Shown here in pieces: positions 1 to 6,205 of a stretch of 6,807 nucleotides of DNA; the first letter of the stretch is position 1, and every line of letters starts with the position of its first letter. This DNA is from Pseudomonadota bacterium (GTDB lineage: Bacteria; Desulfobacterota; Desulfobacteria; Desulfobacterales; Desulfobacteraceae), in assembly GCA_018816605.1 (NCBI GenBank), contig JAHIVS010000477.1:1-6807 (forward strand), read 5' to 3'. The notes under the pieces are model-generated. The model was not told the origin of the DNA, did no database searches, and worked only from the letters and a program-made list of their open reading frames with translations. The translations under genes and the position numbers were made by a program.

Positions 1-672
1 CTTTCGGCATCCCTTCCGGACGGGGTAATCACAAGATATTCGGAAAGTTATGACCATTTGAAACAAACATTGAGCCATAAAAACATCTGGCAGCTGCCCT
101 TGTATGAAGGATCCATATTTTCATCTGTGTCCGCAACCTTTAATTTAAACGGCGTAAAAGCATCCTACCATTATAGAACCACCCACAATATACCCGAGGG
201 ACGAACCATATTGTTTCTTGCCCACAATGTTGCAATGCTCTATGAGTACCAGGCGTTATTGAGGATACTGGCACCCATGGGAAAAAAACTTCACCTGATG
301 TTCAATTACGGAGAAGATCAGATAAGAGGCGCCCATACCCAGAAAGAAATGATCGAGATCATTTATAAAAACGAATTGGCCCAATTTGCATCATACTCAT
401 TCCACAATATGGACTCTCCCTGGGAAATGTTAACAGCCGACAGTCTGGTTGCCTGCAGCGCCTGCTTTCAAGCCAGTATTGCCCAGGAAAAGAACATTCC
501 CTCCATTATATTTGATCCCATGCTTCCAGCCATGGTCAATGGGTTCAAACAACGGATCAACACGGCCAAGCGCTTACAGGCTGCCATCAAGGCGGTTATT
601 GCCCTTAAAACAAAAAAGACGGAGCTGGGAACAATTTTCATGCAACTGGCCGGGGGGGGTGCCAAAAAATGA
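1..672 (+). CDS. GT-B-like glycosyltransferase-related protein, 3' part only
   Basis: The frame is open from the first base of the window, so this is the C-terminal 223 residues of a longer gene; the TTG at 58 is not its start. After a strand-rich stretch, residues about 69-99 (ILFLAH..., then KLHLMFNY) look like a Rossmann-type beta-alpha-beta unit. Residues about 145-173 (TADSLVACS, SIAQEKNIPSIIFDP) resemble the C-terminal nucleotide-sugar-binding segment of GT-B enzymes such as CDP-glycerol transferases and capsule transferases. The same segment is recognisable in the next gene (ADVCILGQPSTTGLESIALGKP), so the two may be distant paralogues. The glutamate usually found before SIA is alanine or glutamine here, so activity is uncertain. 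The stop overlaps the next start as ATGA, which suggests an operon. A run of eight G lies seven codons before the stop. No specific donor or acceptor can be named. Confidence 0.6.
   Translation, partial: LSASLPDGVITRYSESYDHLKQTLSHKNIWQLPLYEGSIFSSVSATFNLNGVKASYHYRTTHNIPEGRTILFLAHNVAMLYEYQALLRILAPMGKKLHLMFNYGEDQIRGAHTQKEMIEIIYKNELAQFASYSFHNMDSPWEMLTADSLVACSACFQASIAQEKNIPSIIFDPMLPAMVNGFKQRINTAKRLQAAIKAVIALKTKKTELGTIFMQLAGGGAKK
652..659 (+). repeat. G8 homopolymer at the gene 1/gene 2 junction
   Basis: Eight consecutive G (three Gly codons GGG GGG GGT in gene 1), followed four bases later by six A that run into the ATGA overlap. It is the only long G tract next to a gene boundary in the window. 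It occupies the place where the ribosome-binding site of the downstream gene would lie, ending 9 bases before its ATG; no clean GGAGG-type site is present. Gain of one G puts gene 1 in frame with gene 2 with no stop between them. Confidence 0.9.
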
Positions 673-2747
673 CGGATTTCTGGAAAAACAAAAAAATAAT
701 TGCCTACATTGCACTGGCCCATCACACCCGGTTTATCACGCCTGTCATGGCGGAACTGGAATCCAGGGGTGCCACCATAAAATACATTGTGGCCCAGGCT
801 GAACGGTCCCAGGAGGTTACGGCCATTGAGCTGGGGCTTTCCTACTCCCATATCTTTGATTATGTCACTGCCAAAGACCAGAAAGAAATCCTGGAAAATT
901 ATCATCTTCTGGAAAAAACCATTGCAAATTCCTTAAAAAATGATTTTTTCCTGGGTCTTTTGCCGGTGACCGTGACAGATAAGACCCTGTTTTCAACCGC
1001 CACTGAATATGTGGGATTTAAAAACCTGCTGAAAAAAGAGAAGCCAAACCTTTGTTTTGCCCTCCATGAACTCAACCGCTGGGGAAAAATGTTTGCTTTT
1101 TGGGCAAAAAAATCCAACATCCCCTTAATTACCCTCCAGGAGGGCTTAACCTATGGCCTTGATTTCGGTTATTCCGGACATGCACAATATTCCACCCTCA
1201 ATCTTGTATGGGGAGAGCGGGTGAAGAAAAAAATGGTCAGCTTTGAAGCACCTGAATCAAAGATCCTTCCCGTTGGCAATACCCACCTTGCAAAGGAGAT
1301 TGCCTTTCAGAAAAACAATAAAATAAGAGAAACAAAAAGGAAAGAATACGGCATCTCCGACCATTTTGTAAGCCTTTTGATTCTTTCATCCATTCTGCCC
1401 AAGCCTGAACGCTTTAAACCCATCTTTAGAACGGTGTCGAAAATTAGCGGCAACACCTTGTTTGTCAAATTCCATCCCGCCTGCAAAAAGAGGCAACTGG
1501 AACAATGGACCCATTCAGTAACCGCTCTTTTCAAAAACAATATCCGGTTTATCCATACCCAGGAGGACACCTATAACCTGATTTCCATGGCAGATGTCTG
1601 CATTCTGGGGCAGCCAAGCACAACAGGACTTGAATCCATTGCCCTGGGCAAACCCCTTGTAAAACTGGATTTTGCCTATACCCCGAACGCACCCTATTCT
1701 TTTGTGGATCAGGGAGTGGCCGTTAAAATGAGCGCCAAAGAACTGGCTGCCGCCTTATCGGAAAAAACAGATTTTTCACAATTATTGGATGAAGAGAAAA
1801 AAGCCCGGTTTCTTAAGAATGAACTGATCGCGCCGACAAAAGCAATTGAAAGCGTCTGCCAGGTCTTTGAAAAGACAATCCGGGCAAATGCCCGGCCCAG
1901 CAGGCCTCTGGAAAACCCCAAGCAAAAACCGGATAAAAAATGGTCTGTTCTGATCCAGGTCCCGGAAAATCCCGATGTTTTCCTCGCTCAATTGGAAGCT
2001 GTGGCCTTCAATTCCGAAGATGCGGGTGACTATGAAATACTCCTATTGGAACCGGAAAAAAAATCCCCTGAAATCGACCGGATTCTAGCGTCGTTAACAG
2101 GGGATTTAAAGAGACTGGCACTCCCTGAAGGCAAAAGTCCCATCACCATGATGAACACAGCGGCTCTTCTGGCCCGGGGGGAAAATCTGATTTTTCTTGA
2201 AAAAAACCTGGCCCCACTTAAGGGATGGCTTGATTGCCTGAATACCGCATTTTTGAAATATGGAAAAAATAAAATATTTGGGGCACGGATCTGCGATAAA
2301 ACAGGGAAAATTGCCAACGCGGGAATGGTTGTTGATCACAACAACACACCTGTTTGCGCCTATCAGCACCTCCATCAGGATTTTCCAGGGGTGCTCACAG
2401 AAAGAAGTTTTCAGATGGTGGATTATTTTGTTGCCATGGAAAAAAACAGATTCCTTCAAACAGGGGGATTCACACCCAATGCAGGCAAATACGCATTTTT
2501 GGATTTCTGCCTGAAAGCCTGTCAATCCACGAATGATCCGGATACCATTGTGTATCTTCCAGACCTTAAACTGATATTTTTGGATTCCCCAGACCCAAAA
2601 AGAAACCCGGATGATGCCATCTTTTTTTATGGCAGATGGACCGGCGCCCTGTGGGAATCGGAAAAAAAATTGTACCAGACAGACGGGTTCTCTCCAAATG
2701 ACCTGGCCCATGCCAAAATGGCATCCGCCATGCAGTCGGCTTTATAG
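669..2747 (+). CDS. Two-domain protein: GT-B-like transferase fused to a degenerate GT2-like domain
   Basis: 692 residues, ATG start overlapping the previous stop (ATGA). Residues 1-405 look like a GT-B or CDP-glycerol-transferase/UDP-GlcNAc-epimerase-like fold: first Rossmann strand at 9-16 with HHTRFITPVMAELESRG, then VWGERVKKKM near 180, LPVGNTHLA near 200, VKFHP at 266-270, and the nucleotide-binding segment ADVCILGQPSTTGLESIALGKP at 308-329 with Glu322. A Pro/Lys/Arg-rich linker (about 406-423) leads to a GT2/GT-A-like module at about 424-692: SVLIQV, EILLLEPE, ALLARGENLIFLEKNLAP, NAGMVVD, TGGF, and FLDFCLKAC. These follow the order of GT2 family landmarks, but the acidic catalytic positions are mostly replaced (see findings). 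It is probably a cytoplasmic transferase of a surface or flagellar glycan; no membrane segment or signal peptide is seen. Its 3' end overlaps the convergent methyltransferase gene by 6 bp. The donor sugar is unknown. Confidence 0.72.
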   Translation: MTDFWKNKKIIAYIALAHHTRFITPVMAELESRGATIKYIVAQAERSQEVTAIELGLSYSHIFDYVTAKDQKEILENYHLLEKTIANSLKNDFFLGLLPVTVTDKTLFSTATEYVGFKNLLKKEKPNLCFALHELNRWGKMFAFWAKKSNIPLITLQEGLTYGLDFGYSGHAQYSTLNLVWGERVKKKMVSFEAPESKILPVGNTHLAKEIAFQKNNKIRETKRKEYGISDHFVSLLILSSILPKPERFKPIFRTVSKISGNTLFVKFHPACKKRQLEQWTHSVTALFKNNIRFIHTQEDTYNLISMADVCILGQPSTTGLESIALGKPLVKLDFAYTPNAPYSFVDQGVAVKMSAKELAAALSEKTDFSQLLDEEKKARFLKNELIAPTKAIESVCQVFEKTIRANARPSRPLENPKQKPDKKWSVLIQVPENPDVFLAQLEAVAFNSEDAGDYEILLLEPEKKSPEIDRILASLTGDLKRLALPEGKSPITMMNTAALLARGENLIFLEKNLAPLKGWLDCLNTAFLKYGKNKIFGARICDKTGKIANAGMVVDHNNTPVCAYQHLHQDFPGVLTERSFQMVDYFVAMEKNRFLQTGGFTPNAGKYAFLDFCLKACQSTNDPDTIVYLPDLKLIFLDSPDPKRNPDDAIFFYGRWTGALWESEKKLYQTDGFSPNDLAHAKMASAMQSAL

Positions 2748-3899
2748 GGGAGAATAGGGTTTGAGGACATCCCCTTCCCAGCCGGCTTGCCCCAGGCGCT
2801 CCTGAATCTCTTCAAAATAGGTGGATGCCACCAGGATCAGCCAGGAGCGACTGTTGTTGCACTCTTGTTCAATCCAGGCATCGGCGTTGGCTATCTTTAA
2901 ATGGGCATATCCGACAAATATTTTCCCGGCCTTATCCGGATTGCTGTCAACAATAATATCCGGGCAGACATTAAAATAATTCATCACCTTCACCCCCCCG
3001 GACCCTGCCCCCCACAGGGCCAGTTTTTTGCCGTGCACAGCCTTTTCCAGGATATTTTTATTTTTTTCTATCCACAAAGACAATTGAAACGGATTTCCAA
3101 CCCCGGGAACCGAAATCCTGCTTTTCACCCTGGTAAAAAGAGCGATCAAATGGCCATTGGAGGTCTCCTCATAGGCGTTTAAATACCAGTTGTGATTTTC
3201 CAGCAGCCGTTTTAATGACATGATGCTGAAAACATGGACATGCTCAACATGAAACCCAGCCATATTCTGGTGGTGTATGGACCAATTCAAACAGGGGGTT
3301 TCAACAATCAGAATCGTTTCGCTGTGACGCACATTCTGGTGGGCTTGAAAAAAATCTTCAAAATCAAATACATGCTCAATCACATGGCGGTGGAAAATGA
3401 GGTCAAATTTTCTTTTAATCTTTTGGGATGCCCGGTTTGTAAAAAATTGTCCATAGACCAGAAATCCGGATGCCGATGCTCTTTCAGCCGTTTGGGTATT
3501 GGGTTCAAAACCGGCCAGCACCGTGTCGGGAAAAAGCCGGTTGATTTTTGTCAGCATCTCCCCTGCCGAGCAGCCGACCTCCAGGATGCTTGAAGAAGGG
3601 GTCAATACCTTAAACCGCTCCAGCAATGTCTGTATGAATTGATTCTGGAACTGAACACCGATATCCGGGGGACGGGGGGTATAATAATGGTCTTGATATA
3701 GTTTTTCTAAAACGGAAATGTCCGGTGTTTTCTGGAAACAATGTTCACATTTTTTACAAAAAAAATAGGTCAGGTCTTTAAAATAGGGTTCTTTGATGGC
3801 ATCGGCAGAGACAACCGGATGCTGATAGATTGGCTGGTGGTCAAGGGATAGGATCTCTTGGACTTCCGGGCTGCCGCAAACGGGACATTTTTCCATCAT
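2742..3899 (-). CDS. Zinc-ribbon SAM-dependent methyltransferase (sugar C-methyltransferase family)
   Basis: 385 residues with the three-part layout of the NovU/TylC3-type sugar methyltransferases (Methyltransf_13, _23 and _14 architecture). An N-terminal zinc ribbon has Cys5/Cys8 (CPVCGS) and Cys48/Cys51 (CKKCEHC). A class I SAM-binding core shows ILEVGCSAGE at 105-114, an acidic residue ending a strand near 132, and HVIEH at 172-176. FHVEHVHVFS at 216-225 matches the conserved HxxEHxxxFS-like segment of the family. A C-terminal Rossmann-like domain has LWGAGSGG at 295-302 and DSNPDKAGK at 318-326. By family it should methylate a nucleotide-linked keto sugar at carbon, but O- or N-methylation of a nonulosonate or its acyl group is possible. 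It is the last gene of the minus operon. The start overlaps the PIG-L stop by one base (TAATG). A GGAG motif lies only 2 bases before the first ATG but 5 before the second (3896), so the second may be used. Confidence 0.85.
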   Translation of the reverse strand: MMEKCPVCGSPEVQEILSLDHQPIYQHPVVSADAIKEPYFKDLTYFFCKKCEHCFQKTPDISVLEKLYQDHYYTPRPPDIGVQFQNQFIQTLLERFKVLTPSSSILEVGCSAGEMLTKINRLFPDTVLAGFEPNTQTAERASASGFLVYGQFFTNRASQKIKRKFDLIFHRHVIEHVFDFEDFFQAHQNVRHSETILIVETPCLNWSIHHQNMAGFHVEHVHVFSIMSLKRLLENHNWYLNAYEETSNGHLIALFTRVKSRISVPGVGNPFQLSLWIEKNKNILEKAVHGKKLALWGAGSGGVKVMNYFNVCPDIIVDSNPDKAGKIFVGYAHLKIANADAWIEQECNNSRSWLILVASTYFEEIQERLGQAGWEGDVLKPYSPL

Positions 3900-4552
3900 T
3901 ACTCCAGTATTCTCAAGACCTCAAAGGCTTCTGCCTTTTCCAGGCCTGCCTGGCACCCCCGAAATTGGGCCAGGGCTTCCAGGGCCTGTTTTGATCTGGC
4001 ATGGGGGAATTGTCTTAATTCCATGGCATATGCCTCCAGGGCCTGCATTTTTTTCCCCCACAATTTTTCCACATCAACAAACCGCCGGGGATTAAAAACA
4101 GCGTCCGGATCATACCAATGGGTAGCCGACAGGGTTTCAAAGGCGTACATCTTTCGGAGGCTTTCCCCTGGCAGGGGCCTGAACACGGTCAATGCAATGT
4201 CATGCACCCGCCTGTGGTCAATATTCAGATCTTTGTTGCTGTGGGTATAGACCGTGTCAAATGAAATTTTCCGGGTGTGCGGTTCAACCGCCTTCACCAG
4301 TTCAAGCAGAGGATACTGATCCAATTGGTTGTCCTTAAAATCAAATTGATGTGCCAGGTGAATGCCGAGGATATCACAGCTTTTGGCAAGGGCCTGATCC
4401 CGTTTTGTTTTGTCTTTTTTTTCCCGGGACGAAACACCGTCGGCAACCACAATCAGATAAACGGCATCTCCTTGCAGAACATGTTTTGCCAATGTCCCGC
4501 CGCACCCGATCACTTCATCATCCCCATGGGCAACCAGTGCCAGTACATTCAC
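3899..4552 (-). CDS. PIG-L family zinc-dependent N-deacetylase
   Basis: 217 residues from the GTG at 4552. PIG-L/LmbE enzymes remove the acetyl group from N-acetylglucosamine-type sugars using a zinc ion. Visible hallmarks are AHGDDE at 8-13 (the family's AHPDDE, with Gly for Pro), GCGGT at 16-20, and DLNIDHRRVH at 108-117, carrying the second half of the zinc and catalytic histidines. Length fits the single-domain sugar deacetylases. The longest frame begins at an ATG at 4567, but GTG 4552 is preferred. It gives the usual N-terminus MNVLALVAH, has a GGGAG 8 bases upstream, and makes a 4-bp GTGA overlap with the PseI stop. The upstream ATG itself belongs to that GGGAG region. Placed directly after PseI, it may deacetylate the nonulosonate or its precursor; the substrate is inferred. 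No signal peptide is seen, so it is cytoplasmic. Confidence 0.88.
   Translation of the reverse strand: MNVLALVAHGDDEVIGCGGTLAKHVLQGDAVYLIVVADGVSSREKKDKTKRDQALAKSCDILGIHLAHQFDFKDNQLDQYPLLELVKAVEPHTRKISFDTVYTHSNKDLNIDHRRVHDIALTVFRPLPGESLRKMYAFETLSATHWYDPDAVFNPRRFVDVEKLWGKKMQALEAYAMELRQFPHARSKQALEALAQFRGCQAGLEKAEAFEVLRILE
3902..3905 (-). promoter_or_regulatory. Ribosome-binding site of the methyltransferase gene
   Basis: GGAG on the minus strand, inside the last codons of the PIG-L gene. It sits 2 bases from the ATG at 3899 and 5 bases from the adjacent in-frame ATG at 3896, so spacing favours the second ATG. The product differs by only one Met. Confidence 0.6.
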
Positions 4553-5580
4553 GATATATGCTCCCATTTCAATGCAGTGCCTGCATCCAGTTTTTGAGTA
4601 AAGGTTCTGCCCATCACCTGTTCATAAAATACGGGTGAAAGCCCATATCCGGGTCGAATGCTGCGAATGTTTTTACCGCTTACCGGCTCCCCGCAATCGA
4701 CATCACAAATAACATATAGGGAACGGGCATGCTCACGGCCGGGTCTGTTTTTTGAATTTAAAATTTCACAAGACCCCAGACTTTTCCAGACTTTTTGACA
4801 ATTGATTTTTAACCTTTTCATCTGGTCTTCTTCTATGGAAAAGGCAGCATCCGGCCCCCCATCCCCGCGTGACAGGGTAAAATGCTTTTCAATGGCACAT
4901 CCGCCCATGGCAATGGCGGCCAGGGCCACTGTATCAGACAGGGAATGGTCGGACAATCCCACCAGGGAAGAAAACTGTTTTAACCTTTGCATGGCACTCA
5001 GGTTATAGTCCTCAATGGCTGCCGGATAGGCGCTGACACAATGGAACAGCAGAATATCTTCTGCCCGGTTGTCCGCAAACACCCTCATGGCCATGTCAAG
5101 GTCCTCAAGGCTGCTGATACCGGTGGACATCAAAATGGGTTTGCCGGTTTGGGCGATACAGTTTAAAAACTGCGGATCAACAGCCTCAAACGAGGCGATT
5201 TTAAAGGCAGGGCACCCTGATGCCATGAGCAGGTCAACTGCCCGTTCATCAAAGGGGGAGCTGAACAGGGTGATACCGATTTCACGGGCATAGTCAAACA
5301 ATTGCTTTGTGTATTCAAGGGGAAGGGCGATCTCTTTGTACAATTGATAATAGGTTCTGCCTTTCCACAAGGGGGTTCGAATCATAAAATCCGTCTTTGT
5401 GCAGTCTATGGTAAGGGCATCTGCATCATAGGTGGCAATCTTTACGGCATCCGCCCCTGCTCTCCGGGCAGCCAGCATTATTTTTTTGGCCCTGTCCACA
5501 CTGCCCATATGGTTGTTGGACATCTCGGCAATGATGTAGGGCGGATACCCGGGACCGATTTTTCTGCCCTCAATTTCCAT
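4549..5580 (-). CDS. pseI: Pseudaminic acid synthase (NeuB/PseI family)
   Basis: 343 residues from ATG 5580. It condenses phosphoenolpyruvate with 2,4-diacetamido-2,4,6-trideoxy-L-altrose to form pseudaminic acid. The N-terminal TIM barrel shows IIAEMSNNHMGS at 16-27, GADAVKIATYDADALT at 42-57, SSPFD at 107-111, KIASFE at 127-132, STG at 152-154, YPAAIEDYNL at 185-194, GLSDHS at 208-213 and EKHF at 231-234; His212 and His233 correspond to the family's metal ligands. A C-terminal SAF (antifreeze-like) domain covers about 285-343 with ARSLYV and RPGYGLSP. The stretch TDFMIRTPLWKGRTYYQLY at 63-81 resembles PseI (DFII..LW..R.LYELY) more than sialic or legionaminic acid synthases, from memory of those families. 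The frame extends upstream to 5640, but that extension has no family-like sequence, while 5580 has a good ribosome-binding site and gives the usual length. It overlaps the HAD gene by 11 bp. A legionaminic-type synthase remains the alternative. Confidence 0.85.
   Translation of the reverse strand: MEIEGRKIGPGYPPYIIAEMSNNHMGSVDRAKKIMLAARRAGADAVKIATYDADALTIDCTKTDFMIRTPLWKGRTYYQLYKEIALPLEYTKQLFDYAREIGITLFSSPFDERAVDLLMASGCPAFKIASFEAVDPQFLNCIAQTGKPILMSTGISSLEDLDMAMRVFADNRAEDILLFHCVSAYPAAIEDYNLSAMQRLKQFSSLVGLSDHSLSDTVALAAIAMGGCAIEKHFTLSRGDGGPDAAFSIEEDQMKRLKINCQKVWKSLGSCEILNSKNRPGREHARSLYVICDVDCGEPVSGKNIRSIRPGYGLSPVFYEQVMGRTFTQKLDAGTALKWEHIS
4561..4565 (-). promoter_or_regulatory. Ribosome-binding site deciding the PIG-L start
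   Basis: GGGAG on the minus strand within the last codons of the PseI gene, with an 8-base spacer to GTG 4552. An upstream ATG (4567-4565) overlaps this motif and would have no comparable site of its own, so the motif supports the GTG start. Confidence 0.65.
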
Positions 5581-6205
5581 AAAATCCCACTCCCATAAAA
5601 TCAATACCCGCATTTTTTGCAAACACACCATCAATGTCAAACCGATCCCCCACCATTATGGTTTTGCCCGGTTTGAAGCGGCTGCACAACAAATCAAAAG
5701 CCGCAGCATCCGGTTTTAGGCGGGCCATTGCTGACGGATCCAAGATGAGGATCTCTTTCATGTAGGGGGCAAGCCCCAGCCTGTCAATCTTTCTTGTCTG
5801 AAGCTGTTTTTGCCCATTGGTGATGATACACATGTTTTTGGGGCAGGATTTCAAATAGGCCAGACAACCGGACTCTTCCGGGCCCAGCACAAGGTTTCTG
5901 CAATCATGATTTTGATACAGGTGCAACAACTTTGTTTTTACGATACCCTCAATGCCCAGAAGCAATAGGGCATCATCGATCAGGCTGGCATAATCATTTC
6001 CCCTGGCCTGCTTTAATCCCATGATACAATCCACCCAGGGCTCTGGATTTTTTTGAAAACCGGCCTGCACCAGCCATTGGGCCATGTCCTCAAAAGCGCC
6101 CCTATAAAATTGGTCGCTGTCGTAAAGGGTCCCATCCAGATCAAAGAGAATGGTGTCATAGGTGGACAACACTTTTTGATGCTCACAGATCCTGGACATA
6201 TTCAT
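5570..6205 (-). CDS. HAD-superfamily hydrolase, probable phosphatase
   Basis: 211 residues with all four HAD motifs. Motif I is FDLDGTLYD (Asp22 nucleophile, Asp24), motif II is IITNG (Thr129), motif III is the Lys of RLKPDAAAF (Lys164), and motif IV is VGDRFDID (Asp187, with Asp190/Asp192). The helical insert between motif I and motif II (about 30-110) is a C1-type cap, as in small-molecule phosphatases. It lies between the ATP-grasp and PseI genes, overlapping both, so it is almost certainly part of the same pathway. Its substrate is unclear because a 6-deoxy sugar route to pseudaminic acid has no 9-phosphate to remove. The start is uncertain: ATG 6205 (23-bp overlap), ATG 6199 (GGA six bases upstream), or GTG 6172, which would place the DLDGT motif about ten residues from the N-terminus as is common. 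The longest is given. Confidence 0.85.
   Translation of the reverse strand: MNMSRICEHQKVLSTYDTILFDLDGTLYDSDQFYRGAFEDMAQWLVQAGFQKNPEPWVDCIMGLKQARGNDYASLIDDALLLLGIEGIVKTKLLHLYQNHDCRNLVLGPEESGCLAYLKSCPKNMCIITNGQKQLQTRKIDRLGLAPYMKEILILDPSAMARLKPDAAAFDLLCSRFKPGKTIMVGDRFDIDGVFAKNAGIDFMGVGFYGN
5590..5594 (-). promoter_or_regulatory. Ribosome-binding site deciding the PseI start
   Basis: GGGAG on the minus strand, 9 bases before ATG 5580 and inside the end of the HAD gene. A GGGA copy lies closer (4-base spacer). It supports the shorter PseI form over starts further upstream. Confidence 0.6.

Noticed and set aside
58..60. TTG as the start of the first gene.
   Set aside because: The frame is open without a stop back to base 1, with protein-like sequence and no convincing ribosome-binding site before the TTG, so the gene begins outside the window.
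468..905. A 145-codon minus-strand open frame opposite the first gene junction.
   Set aside because: It is antisense to two supported genes, has no ribosome-binding site and no recognisable domain.
2056..2669. A8 tracts at 2056-2063 and 2662-2669 in the GT2-like region, considered as phase-variation sites.
   Set aside because: Lysine-rich A runs are frequent throughout this AT-leaning coding sequence and these two have no special position relative to gene boundaries.
2106..2711. A long minus-strand open frame (201 codons) opposite the GT2-like region.
   Set aside because: It lies antisense to a well-supported gene, is rich in Cys, Phe and Ile in a way typical of shadow frames, and shows no recognisable motif.
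2780..2787. AGCCGGCT palindrome near the convergent gene ends, considered as a terminator stem.
   Set aside because: It is a perfect 8-base palindrome without a loop or a following T run, inside the methyltransferase coding sequence, so not a credible terminator.
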